Shown piece by piece: positions 54,657-63,674 of a DNA stretch of 64,000 nucleotides; position 1 is the first letter of the stretch; each line of letters begins with the position of its first letter. A program made the translations under genes and the position numbers. This DNA comes from Gammaproteobacteria bacterium (GTDB lineage: Bacteria; Pseudomonadota; Gammaproteobacteria; Ga0077554; Ga007554). Location: positions 1 to 64,000 of the forward strand of contig JAHFRW010000011.1 of assembly GCA_023266055.1 (NCBI GenBank). Reading direction: 5' to 3'. The notes beneath the pieces were generated by a model, which ran no database searches, was not told where the DNA came from, and saw nothing but the letters and a program-made list of their open reading frames with translations.

Positions 54657-57600
54657 ATGCGTATCTTTGGCAAACTACTTGGCCCCATTCTTTTTTTCTG
54701 TGTAGCTGTTTTTTTTCTGCCTTCGGTTTCATTTTCTGCTCATGCTCCCGTTCCGCCAGGTTCACATCTTGTTTATTTTTACGACAACAGTGGCCTCAGC
54801 GGACTTCCTCCTGCGCCAAAATTCCCTACTTCGTTGCAAGCTGCAGAGTATGGTATTCAGTGCTTTATAGTCGGATGCTATGGCAGCCTTGGCATTACCC
54901 CTATCCCTAATTATCAATCTCACGTTTTTACACGAATGGCGGTCACTGACACATACAAGGACGTGTATGTTTATACCATTACCCAATCAACAATTTGTTG
55001 GGGGGGCGTCCTCTGCACACGTGAAATCCCTATTACCGTCTATCACGAACTTCCACCCCCACCGCGCATCGTCATCCTGGACAAAACCAAAAAAAATCCC
55101 GACATATGTCTTGTGGTGGGCAACCCGATCCATCCAGCCACTGGCAACAAGCAGCAAGTCGAAACCGACTACAGCGGCATGGGCCTGTTCCCGCTGGTTC
55201 ACCAGCGCACCTATAACAGCGCCGGGGAGCTGGGTGCGGGTTGGCGCAACTTCTATGATCGCACTGTTTCCTGGTATTCCGTAACTGATCCGGTCACAGG
55301 CACTACAGTCAGCACCGCTACTGTCACCCGCCCCAATGGCAAGACCTACACATATACACTGAGCGGCAGCACCTGGGTGGTAGACGCCGATATCAGTGAC
55401 CGGCTGACCGGCAACAACTCCACGGACTGGACGTACACTTCTGCCCAAAATGACGAGACCGAAATTTACAGCGCTAATGGGGCGCTGCTGTCCATCACTA
55501 ACCGGGCGGGCTTAACGCAAACCCTGGCCTACGATACCCAGGGTCGTCTTTCAACGGTGACGGATCCCGTCGGACGCCAACTCACGTTCACCTACGATAC
55601 CTCCGGCCGCATGGCCACCCTGACCGATCCGGCCAGTGGGCTTTATCTCTACACCTATGATGTCGATGGTAACCTCAGCACCGTCACCTACCCGGACGGC
55701 AAAACCCGCACCTACCTCTACAACGAGCAAGCCTACACCCAGAACACCGCGCAGCGTCGTGCGCTCACCGGCATCATTGATGAAAACAACAGCCGCTACG
55801 CCACGTTCGGCTACAACGCCACCGGCCTCGCTATTTCAACAGAGCATGCCGGCGGTGTCGAACGCGTTACTGTCAACTATGGCACGCCGCCGCGCATCGA
55901 ATCGTCTTCGTACCTCGATCCGGTGACGAATATCACCTACGTTACCCTCTATTACGTGCCGCCCACCGTCACCACCGTCACCGATGCCTTGGGCACAACG
56001 CGGGGTTATGATTTCCAGTCGGTTAACGGTGTGATTAAAAATACTGGCCTCACCCAACCCTGCCCCACCTGTGGCGGGGACACCGCGGCCAGCACCTATG
56101 ACGCCAACGGCAACCCGGCTTCCAAGACCGACTTCAACGGCAACGTCACCACCTACGGCTACGACCTTACGCGTAATTTAGAGATCAGCCGCACCGAAGC
56201 CGCAGGCACGCCCCTGGCGCGAATCACCACCACCACGTGGCACCCCACCTTCCGGCTACCCACGCAGATCACCGAACCCAACCGCGTCACCACCTTCACC
56301 TATGACACCCAAGGCAATCTCACGCAAAAAACCATCACTTCCGGCACGCTCAGCCGCACCTGGAGCTATACTTATAACGCCTTGGGTCTGGTCACCCGCG
56401 TCAACGGCCCGCGCAGCGACGTTGCGGACGTGACCACCTATACCTATGATGCTCAAGGCAACCTCGCCAGTGTCACCAACGCCTTGGGCCATGTCACCAA
56501 CATCACCACCTACGATGCTCACGGTCGTCCTTTAACGATCCAGGACCCCAACGGCGTCATTACCCAGTTGCGCTATGATGTACGGGGTCGCCTGATTTCC
56601 CGTTTAGTGGGCACTGAATTTACCCAATTCCAGTACGACGGTGTTGGCCAGCTCACCCGCATCATACTGCCCGACAGCAGCTTCATGGATTACCGCTACG
56701 ATGCGGCTCACCGCCTCATCGCCATGACCGATGCGCTGGGCAACAAAATTAGCTACACGCTGGATGCGCTGGGCAACCGTATCAAGGAAGATATCCTCGA
56801 CCCCAGTAACGCTCTCACCCAGCAGCGCCGCCGCGTGTTTGATGGCCTCAACCGCCTTGCTCAAGACATCGGCGCGCAAAACCAGGTTACAGCGTATCAA
56901 TACGATGCCAACGGCAACCTGCTCAGTCGCACCGATCCCCTGGCGAACACCACCACCCACGGCTATGACGCCCTTAATCGTTTGGCGCAAGTTACTGACT
57001 CTGCCAGTGGCATCGCCCGCTATACCTACAATGCCAATGACCGCCTCATTCAAGCCATCGACCCGCGTGGTATCGGCACCGCCTACAGTTATGATGGCCT
57101 CGACAACCTCACCCAGACCGTAAGCCTGGATGCCGGAACGAGTGCCCACACCTATGATACGGCGGGCAATCTTGCCACTCAAACCGACGCCCGCAATAAA
57201 AAGACCGTCTACACCTATGACGCCTTGAACCGCCTCATCCAAACCCGGTTCGCCGACGCCACCCGCATTGTCTACCAATACGACACCGGCACTCACGCCA
57301 TCGGCCGTCTGATTAAAATGACCGATCCGGCAGGCATCACCCAATGGACCTACGACCCGCAAGGGCGGGTTATCACCCAAACCCAAACCACCGGCACCCT
57401 CAATCAGGTACTGCGTTATGGATACGACGCCAGCGGACGCGTGGCGCAACTCACCTACCCTTCGGGCAAAGTGATCAGCTACGGTTATGACCTTGCCGGC
57501 AACCTCGCCCAGCTCGGCCTCAACGGCCAACCCCTGCTCAACAACATCCGCTACCAGCCCTATGGCGCGGTGAAAGAATGGACCTGGGGGAACGGTACCC

Positions 57601-58760
57601 TGCACAGCCGTGCCTTTGATGCTGACGGGCGCATGGTCAGTCACCCCCAAGGCAATGCCCCGCTCTCCATCAGCTACGACAGTGCCGGGCGCATCGTCCA
57701 GCAAACGCAGAGCACCGGCGTACACAGCTACGGCTATGACAGCGTCGACCGCCTCACCCAGCACGTCGACGCCACCGGCCTGCTCAGTGACTACCAGTAC
57801 GACACCAACGGCAACCGTACCCAACTCACCCAGGGCAGCCTCGCCACCGCCTACCACCTCTCGATCACCAGCAACCGCCTCAATAGCCAGAGCGGGGCGG
57901 TAACCAAAAGCTACACCTACGATGCCGCAGGCAACCTGATCAGCAACGGCACCCATGCTTACACTTATAATGCACGCGGACGCCTTGCTAAAGTCACCTA
58001 CGGCACCCGCAGCAACACCTACGCCCTCAACGGCCTCGGTCAGCGCATCCGCAAGACCGGCTACGGCGTCAGCACGGGCACTAACCGTTATGTCTATGAC
58101 GCACAAGGCCACCTGCTCGGTGATTACACCAGCACCGGCGTCGCGATCCAGGAAACCGTGTATCTGGGTGACATTCCCGTGGCCGTGCTTCAGGGCACCG
58201 CAGTGTATCACCTCCATGCCGACCACCTCGACACCCCGCGAGTGATCACCGACAGCACCGATAAAGTGATCTGGCGCTGGGACAGCGACCCGTTTGGCAC
58301 CACCGCCGCCAACGAAGACCCTGACGGGGACAGGAAGAAATTCATCTATAACCTGCGTTTTCCGGGACAATACTTTGACAAGGAGACCGGGCTGCATTAT
58401 AACTATTTTAGGGATTATGACCCGAGGGTCGGGCGGTATGTGCAGAGTGATCCGATTGGGTTGCGGGGTGGGTTGAATACATACACCTATGTCGATGGCA
58501 ACCCGATAAGTTATATTGATCCGTTAGGATTAGCCAAATTACCACCTATACCACCGCGACCTCCAACCAACACAGAACGACCTGTTCCGCAACCTGTTCC
58601 GCCGCCGACATCAGGAAGACCTTCGTGCGATTTAGTGTTTTCCACTTGCATGGCAGCATGCGTGTCTAAATGTCCAGGCCCTGGATTAGTGAAGGTTGGA
58701 GCTTGCGGAACTCTGTGTGTAACTTTGTTTTTGATCTGCAAGCATGATGGTGGCGAATAA
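54657..58760 (+). CDS. Full-length Rhs/YD-repeat protein with Sec signal peptide, DUF6531-like region and Cys-rich C-terminal tip
   Basis: Signal peptide MRIFGKLLGPILFFCVAVFFLPSVSFSA; VGNPIHPATGNKQQVETDY; many YDAxGNL repeats; Rhs core end FPGQYFDKETGLHYNYFRDYDPRVGRYVQSDPIGL then a unique tip. Confidence 0.95.
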   Translation: MRIFGKLLGPILFFCVAVFFLPSVSFSAHAPVPPGSHLVYFYDNSGLSGLPPAPKFPTSLQAAEYGIQCFIVGCYGSLGITPIPNYQSHVFTRMAVTDTYKDVYVYTITQSTICWGGVLCTREIPITVYHELPPPPRIVILDKTKKNPDICLVVGNPIHPATGNKQQVETDYSGMGLFPLVHQRTYNSAGELGAGWRNFYDRTVSWYSVTDPVTGTTVSTATVTRPNGKTYTYTLSGSTWVVDADISDRLTGNNSTDWTYTSAQNDETEIYSANGALLSITNRAGLTQTLAYDTQGRLSTVTDPVGRQLTFTYDTSGRMATLTDPASGLYLYTYDVDGNLSTVTYPDGKTRTYLYNEQAYTQNTAQRRALTGIIDENNSRYATFGYNATGLAISTEHAGGVERVTVNYGTPPRIESSSYLDPVTNITYVTLYYVPPTVTTVTDALGTTRGYDFQSVNGVIKNTGLTQPCPTCGGDTAASTYDANGNPASKTDFNGNVTTYGYDLTRNLEISRTEAAGTPLARITTTTWHPTFRLPTQITEPNRVTTFTYDTQGNLTQKTITSGTLSRTWSYTYNALGLVTRVNGPRSDVADVTTYTYDAQGNLASVTNALGHVTNITTYDAHGRPLTIQDPNGVITQLRYDVRGRLISRLVGTEFTQFQYDGVGQLTRIILPDSSFMDYRYDAAHRLIAMTDALGNKISYTLDALGNRIKEDILDPSNALTQQRRRVFDGLNRLAQDIGAQNQVTAYQYDANGNLLSRTDPLANTTTHGYDALNRLAQVTDSASGIARYTYNANDRLIQAIDPRGIGTAYSYDGLDNLTQTVSLDAGTSAHTYDTAGNLATQTDARNKKTVYTYDALNRLIQTRFADATRIVYQYDTGTHAIGRLIKMTDPAGITQWTYDPQGRVITQTQTTGTLNQVLRYGYDASGRVAQLTYPSGKVISYGYDLAGNLAQLGLNGQPLLNNIRYQPYGAVKEWTWGNGTLHSRAFDADGRMVSHPQGNAPLSISYDSAGRIVQQTQSTGVHSYGYDSVDRLTQHVDATGLLSDYQYDTNGNRTQLTQGSLATAYHLSITSNRLNSQSGAVTKSYTYDAAGNLISNGTHAYTYNARGRLAKVTYGTRSNTYALNGLGQRIRKTGYGVSTGTNRYVYDAQGHLLGDYTSTGVAIQETVYLGDIPVAVLQGTAVYHLHADHLDTPRVITDSTDKVIWRWDSDPFGTTAANEDPDGDRKKFIYNLRFPGQYFDKETGLHYNYFRDYDPRVGRYVQSDPIGLRGGLNTYTYVDGNPISYIDPLGLAKLPPIPPRPPTNTERPVPQPVPPPTSGRPSCDLVFSTCMAACVSKCPGPGLVKVGACGTLCVTLFLICKHDGGE
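57724..58463 (+). repeat. Rhs core duplication, copy 1
   Basis: Near-identical to 59743..60482 (constant offset 2019 at the points checked). Confidence 0.9.
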
Positions 58761-58761
58761 T

Positions 58762-59091
58762 ATGGATACACTCGCCTACCCTTCAAAAGGCTTTGTGAAA
58801 AACGTAATAATCGCTATTAAAAATAGCCATGAAATAAAAATTATTGTCCTTCCGGGATGGCGAAAAAAAATAATATTAACTGAGTTGCCTGGTTTTTTAC
58901 ATGACAAAGTGGCCAGCAATAGTAAGCGGAGCTGGAAATTTATATTTGGTATGTTCCTAGTATCACATTTTCTTACTGCCTATTTTTACGCTAGATCTGG
59001 GGGGTATACTGCAAGTTATATGGATGGTGACGAATTAATTGTAAATTTGAAGCCGCCCGGTGGATCGAGCTCGGTAGGTTGGGCTGAATGA
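58762..59091 (+). CDS. Small TM protein immediately downstream of Rhs tip 1 (candidate immunity protein)
   Basis: ATG one base after the Rhs stop; TM segment FIFGMFLVSHFLTAYFYA; last residues SVGWAE* are encoded by a GTAGG repeat. Confidence 0.5.
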   Translation: MDTLAYPSKGFVKNVIIAIKNSHEIKIIVLPGWRKKIILTELPGFLHDKVASNSKRSWKFIFGMFLVSHFLTAYFYARSGGYTASYMDGDELIVNLKPPGGSSSVGWAE

Positions 59092-59105
59092 GATGAAGCC
59101 AAGCC
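59074..59105. repeat. GTAGG-hairpin REP-like repeat R1
   Basis: GTAGGTTGGGCTGAATGAGATGAAGCCaAGCCC. Confidence 0.65.
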
Positions 59106-59113
59106 CGTAGCCC

Positions 59114-59144
59114 GTAGGTTGGGGTGAATGAAATGAACCCCAAC
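59114..59144. repeat. GTAGG-hairpin REP-like repeat R2
   Basis: GTAGGTTGGGGTGAATGAAATGAACCCCAAC. Confidence 0.75.
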
Positions 59145-59206
59145 AAAAAGCTGGCGGCTTGCGCAATGGGTGGTTATGAATGATGTATTGTGCGGGTCTG
59201 TGAAGA

Positions 59207-59314
59207 ATGCGATATCGGCGTGCGGATGTGACTGGGGGTACGTATTTCTTTACGGTCAACCTTGCGCAGCGAAGCCGTACATTATTGGTTGATGAGGGCC
59301 GTAGGTTGGGCTGA
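59207..59314 (+). pseudogene. Truncated REP-associated tyrosine transposase (RAYT), N-terminal fragment
   Basis: MRYRRADVTGGTYFFTVNLAQRSRTLLVDE then runs into repeat R3 and stops. Confidence 0.8.
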
Positions 59315-59330
59315 GGCACGAAGCCCAACA
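59301..59330. repeat. GTAGG-hairpin REP-like repeat R3
   Basis: GTAGGTTGGGCTGAGGCACGAAGCCCAACA, identical to R6. Confidence 0.85.
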
Positions 59331-59374
59331 ATGTTGGATAAGAACACTGACGAAATGTTTAACGCGCGTAAGGC

Positions 59375-59408
59375 GTAGGGCAGATTAGGCGCGAGCCGTA
59401 ATCCGCCG
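59375..59408. repeat. GTAGG-hairpin REP-like repeat R4 (divergent)
   Basis: GTAGGGCAGATTAGGCGCGAGCCGTAATCCGCCG. Confidence 0.6.
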
Positions 59409-59435
59409 AATGTAACAACCGGATGTGTTGATAAT

Positions 59436-60785
59436 TTGTTGCAACGAGGCATTTTTTCTGTGAATTTTGGAGCGATGGCTGATGTTTCTGCAAAGGCGCG
59501 AAGCGCGTCGCCGATGGGTGCGAGACGCTTGGCTATTGCACCCTATGCTTGCCGGGGCATCAGCTACAGCTACGACGGTGCCTTACCGCTCAGCGAAACC
59601 TGGAGCGGCGTCGTCACACGCGCCTACAACGCCGACTTCAACTACAGCGGAGCAAGGGGTCACGTCTTGACATCATTCATTTTATTCCGGTGGACAGCTC
59701 CGGCGCGTTGCAAATGGCTAGCGAAAACGGCCCCTACCGTACAAAGCTATGGCTATGATGCCGTCGACCGCCTCACCCAGCACGTCGACGCCACCGGCCT
59801 GCTCAGTGACTACCAGTACGACACCAACGGCAACCGTACCCAACTCACCCAAGGTAGCATCGCCACCGCCTACCACCTCTCGATCACCAGCAACCGCCTC
59901 AATAGCCAGAGCGGGGCGGTAACCAAAAGCTACACCTACGATGCCGCAGGCAACCTGATCAGCAACGGCACCCATGCTTACACTTATAATGCACGCGGAC
60001 GCCTTGCTAAAGTCACCTACGGCACCCGCAGCAACACCTACGCCCTCAACGGCCTCGGTCAGCGCATCCGCAAGACCGGCTACGGCGTCAGCACGGGCAC
60101 TAACCGTTATGTCTATGACGCACAAGGCCACCTGCTCGGTGATTACACCAGCACCGGCGTCGCGATCCAGGAAACCGTATATCTGGGTGACATTCCCGTG
60201 GCCGTGCTCCAGGGCACCGCGGTGTATCACCTCCATGCCGACCACCTCGACACCCCGCGAGTGATCACCGACAGCACCAACAAAGTCATCTGGCGCTGGG
60301 ACAGCGACCCGTTTGGCGCCACCGCCGCCAACGAAGACCCGGACGGGGACCGCAAAAAATTCACCTATAACCTGCGTTTTCCGGGGCAGTACTTTGACAA
60401 GGAGACGGGGCTGCATTATAACTACTTCAGGGATTATGATCCGAAGATCGGGCGGTATGTGCAGAGTGATCCGATTGGGTTGGCGGGGGGGGTGAATCTC
60501 TATCAGTATGCCAAATCCAATCCACTCATCTATACCGATCCGACCGGAGAGAGTCCAATTGACTGTGCAAAAACATTTATCAGATGTAAAAAATGTGTAG
60601 ATGAAGGAAAAGAATGCCAGCAGAAACATTCTGATCCAATAGCCTGCCTCGATAGAGGTGAGAAACTAGGATTGAGTGTTTTTGGGCATATTGCGCAACA
60701 GTGCGCGCTGAAAAGTCCAGCGTGCGTGAATTGTGCAGTTGACATTATCAAATGTGGCTTTCAACCCTTGCCATTACCAAAGTAA
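59436..60785 (+). pseudogene. 5'-truncated mosaic Rhs copy 2 with a different Cys-rich tip
   Basis: Starts without a signal peptide, contains an Rhs piece (SYSYDGALPLSETWSGVVTRAYNADF), a foreign stretch, then the duplicated Rhs core and tip DPTGESPIDCAKTFIRCKKCVDEGKECQQ.... Confidence 0.75.
59743..60482 (+). repeat. Rhs core duplication, copy 2
   Basis: Near-identical to copy 1; even closer to copy 3 over 60021..60482. Confidence 0.9.
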
Positions 60786-60801
60786 TAACAAAGTCAAGGC
60801 A

Positions 60802-61254
60802 ATGAAAAAGAATACAAAATTAATGTTCTTTTCAATAGGGATACTATTAACAGGGTTTGCTGGTGGATTTTATATGGGGCAAACAATGACTAGCCAAATA
60901 CTTAATGGTGGAGCAGTAACTGTTTCAGCAAAACTCATTGAATTAGAAGCCAGCGATGCGGAGCGCGCATACAAATCAGGCAACATTTTAAAACAAATTT
61001 ATGGTCTGGAGCATTTTGGAAAGATTCTTGAGCATAATGTAGGTTCGTCACCCATTGTTGCTGATGAGGTAATTTATATTGATCTTGCTATTACATATAC
61101 ACGACTTGGCTTGTTGTCTCAGAAAATGAATAATCAAGAGAATGCGAATATATACTTTAATAAGGCGGTTGTTTTTTATAAAAAAACAGGAAAAGAGATA
61201 GCGGTTGATAAGTTAGTTAGCTTGGTTAAAAGAATGGATGAAAATTTGCAATAA
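60802..61254 (+). CDS. Single-TM-anchored protein downstream of Rhs tip 2 (candidate immunity protein)
   Basis: MKKNTKLMFFSIGILLTGFAGGFYMGQ membrane anchor, helical remainder; 16 nt after the Rhs copy 2 stop. Confidence 0.6.
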   Translation: MKKNTKLMFFSIGILLTGFAGGFYMGQTMTSQILNGGAVTVSAKLIELEASDAERAYKSGNILKQIYGLEHFGKILEHNVGSSPIVADEVIYIDLAITYTRLGLLSQKMNNQENANIYFNKAVVFYKKTGKEIAVDKLVSLVKRMDENLQ

Positions 61255-61322
61255 CGCTGACTGGATGGAATCGAAGAAGCCGAATAAAGGCTCATCTGGA
61301 ACTGGAATCTGATGGTGCCTCT

Positions 61323-61910
61323 ATGCCTTTAAATATTGGAGAAAACCCTTCGCAGGTAGAAGAAATACGTGTCGCGAGCGAATTGCTGCATGACGGGAAA
61401 TATCGTGATGCTTATGAGCACTTTTTGAGCCTAGCACAGAGGGGATCAACAATGGCTTGGTTTAATCTTGGATGGATGTATCACACGGGAACAGGTGTCG
61501 ATAAAGATCTTGATAAAGCAAAGCAGTATTATCAACAAGCAGCTGATAGTGGATCTCCGATAGCGCGTCATTATCTTGGAACGCTTTATCGCGCGAAAGG
61601 AAGCTTCAATGACGCTCTTCATTGGTTTGAGCTTGCGGCAAAAGATGGTTATCTGCCGTCGATATATTGGGCCGGAAGCATGTACTTGCTTGGTGAGGGC
61701 ATTTCACAAGATGTTAAAAAGGCAGAGATCTATCTGCGAACTGCAACCGAGAAAGGACACGTTTACGCTAGGCGCGATCTAGCGCTCGCCTTAATTAAGG
61801 GCTCTTTCGGGCATAGAGAGATCGTTAAGGGTGTGTTTGAATGGCTAGGATCAATCATTGCAGGAATGCGCCTCGGTGCTCGTGAACCTCAAAGCGAACA
61901 ACTAATGTAG
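61323..61910 (+). CDS. Sel1-like repeat protein
   Basis: AWFNLGWMYHTGTGVDKDLDKAKQYYQQAADSGSPIARHYLGTLY and SIYWAGSMYLLGEGISQDVKKAEIYLRTATEKG. Confidence 0.88.
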   Translation: MPLNIGENPSQVEEIRVASELLHDGKYRDAYEHFLSLAQRGSTMAWFNLGWMYHTGTGVDKDLDKAKQYYQQAADSGSPIARHYLGTLYRAKGSFNDALHWFELAAKDGYLPSIYWAGSMYLLGEGISQDVKKAEIYLRTATEKGHVYARRDLALALIKGSFGHREIVKGVFEWLGSIIAGMRLGAREPQSEQLM

Positions 61911-61913
61911 CCA

Positions 61914-61944
61914 GGTAGGATGGACACGGAAGGCGTGCCCACGG
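61914..61944. repeat. GTAGG-hairpin REP-like repeat R5 (divergent)
   Basis: GTAGGATGGACACGGAAGGCGTGCCCACGGG. Confidence 0.45.
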
Positions 61945-62021
61945 GGAATGAATAAACGTGATGACTGATGAAACATTGTGGACGTTGCTTGTCGTCAAGA
62001 TGAACTATAACGGCGTGATAT

Positions 62022-63167
62022 TTGATAACGAAAAAACAACCAGGGATCATGATTAAGTTGAAATACCCTCATCCAAATTACAATACCGTACAGCCAGCCC
62101 GCGCTGACCGCTTGCGTCTATTGTGGTACTGGTTACAGGATCACTGCGATAATGGTACGCATCGGCTGATTGACGTTTATAAAATCCACGGCAATCGTAT
62201 AGCGCATAACGATGCCGCAGGCAACCTGATCGGTGTTCTGACCGGCACGGGTGCCCAACTCTACGCCTACAACGCACGCGGACGCCTCGCCGCCAGCGTC
62301 ATCTATGAGAATGCCCAGGGCACCCGCAGCAACACCTACGCCCTCAACGGCCTCGGTCAGCGCATCCGCAAGACCGGCTACGGCGTCAGCACCGGCACTC
62401 ACCGTTATGTCTACGACGCACAAGGCCACCTGCTTGGTGATTACACCAGCACCGGCGTCGCGATCCAGGAAACCGTGTATCTGGGTGACATTCCCGTGGC
62501 CGTGCTCCAGGGCACCGCGGTGTATCACCTCCATGCCGACCACCTCGACACCCCGCGAGTGATCACCGACAGCACCAACAAAGTCATCTGGCGCTGGGAC
62601 AGCGACCCGTTTGGCGCCACCGCCGCCAACGAAGACCCGGACGGGGACCGCAAAAAATTCACCTATAACCTGCGTTTTCCGGGGCAGTACTTTGACAAGG
62701 AGACGGGGCTGCATTATAACTACTTCAGGGATTATGATCCGAAGATCGGGCGGTATGTGCAGAGTGATCCGATTGGGTTGGCGGGTGGGCTTAATACATA
62801 CGCGTATGTCGCTAACAATCCTTTGCGGTTCACCGATCCAATGGGATTGATGGGATCAAGTGGCATGCAATCTCCTTCCTCTCCTGGAGCCAGTGCATCT
62901 TGCGATGGTCGGTGGCGCAAGATTCGATGGATCCGGGATCCATTTTCAGCGTTCACGCTCACATGTACATGTTATTGGAGCTGCACATCCTGTCCCAATT
63001 CTGGTAAGGGGGACGCATTCTCTGACCCTAACTTTGGCCAATATTCGACCAAAGGCAAAATTATTTTTTCCGGAAAACCCGGTGTTGATTACGATCCGGA
63101 AGCTGGAGATGCATGCCAATGTGGTGAGCCGGGGTCGTCAAAAGGTTGTGATCCATGCGGAAACTAA
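62022..63167 (+). pseudogene. 5'-truncated Rhs copy 3 with a third Cys-rich tip
   Basis: No signal peptide; Rhs core from about 62212; tip DPMGLMGSSGMQSPSSPGASASCDGRWRKIRW...CTCYWSCTSCPNSG...CQCGEPGSSKGCDPCGN. Confidence 0.75.
62319..62780 (+). repeat. Rhs core duplication, copy 3
   Basis: Near-identical to 60021..60482 (offset 2298 at two checked points). Confidence 0.9.
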
Positions 63168-63670
63168 TATTCTTCCGCGTGAGAGCGGTGTTAAGCAGCG
63201 TTTTCTTAACGACCATTCTTGGTTGTTCTTCTGGAACGGAGAATTACGATCTTATTAAAGAATTCTCCGTGCCGGAGGGCGCTTATAACGTGAAGAGACG
63301 GACACTGGGGAGCAACGGTGCAGAACAGCTATTTTTTCAAACCAAAGAGACTTATCCATCCACTCGCGTGCTGGACACGTATCGGGACTTTTTGCGAAAT
63401 CATGGGTGGATACAATGCTCTGGCGCAAACAAGAAATGGTCATCTCACGAAGACAGGTCGTCTAGCCCGTATTTGTTAGTTCATAAGTTGAGTGAGCATT
63501 GGATAAAACGAGGTGACCACAAGCTGCTCATACTGAGCGCGATGTATTACTCCGAGAAACTTACTAACGAACGACCCGACAATGACGAGCAGCACTTGAT
63601 TGTCTGGGTGCAGCGTGTCGCAGATCTGGAAAAAGAACTATCTGGTATTGGCGTAGCCTGTAATCTATAG
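63155..63670 (+). CDS. Putative lipoprotein downstream of Rhs tip 3 (candidate immunity protein)
   Basis: MRKLIFFRVRAVLSSVFLTTILGCSSG lipobox; overlaps the Rhs copy 3 stop by 13 nt. Confidence 0.65.
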   Translation: MRKLIFFRVRAVLSSVFLTTILGCSSGTENYDLIKEFSVPEGAYNVKRRTLGSNGAEQLFFQTKETYPSTRVLDTYRDFLRNHGWIQCSGANKKWSSHEDRSSSPYLLVHKLSEHWIKRGDHKLLILSAMYYSEKLTNERPDNDEQHLIVWVQRVADLEKELSGIGVACNL

Positions 63671-63674
63671 CGCG

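Noticed and set aside
56604-58397. 597-aa minus-strand ORF antisense to the Rhs core (also 59718..60629 and 62133..62714 on the minus strand)
   Set aside because: Composition is a mirror of the Rhs YD-repeat codons; it recurs in all copies only because the plus-strand core is repeated. Plus strand clearly codes.
57610-58476. Extra plus-strand ORFs in Rhs (57610..57903, 57955..58245, 58294..58476 and equivalents in copies 2 and 3)
   Set aside because: Out-of-frame Thr/Pro/Ala-rich translations of the same repeats; shadow ORFs.
54657-58760. Regular short repeats in the Rhs region as a CRISPR array
   Set aside because: Repeats are degenerate, coding and in frame (YDAxGNL type), without uniform spacers; no cas genes.
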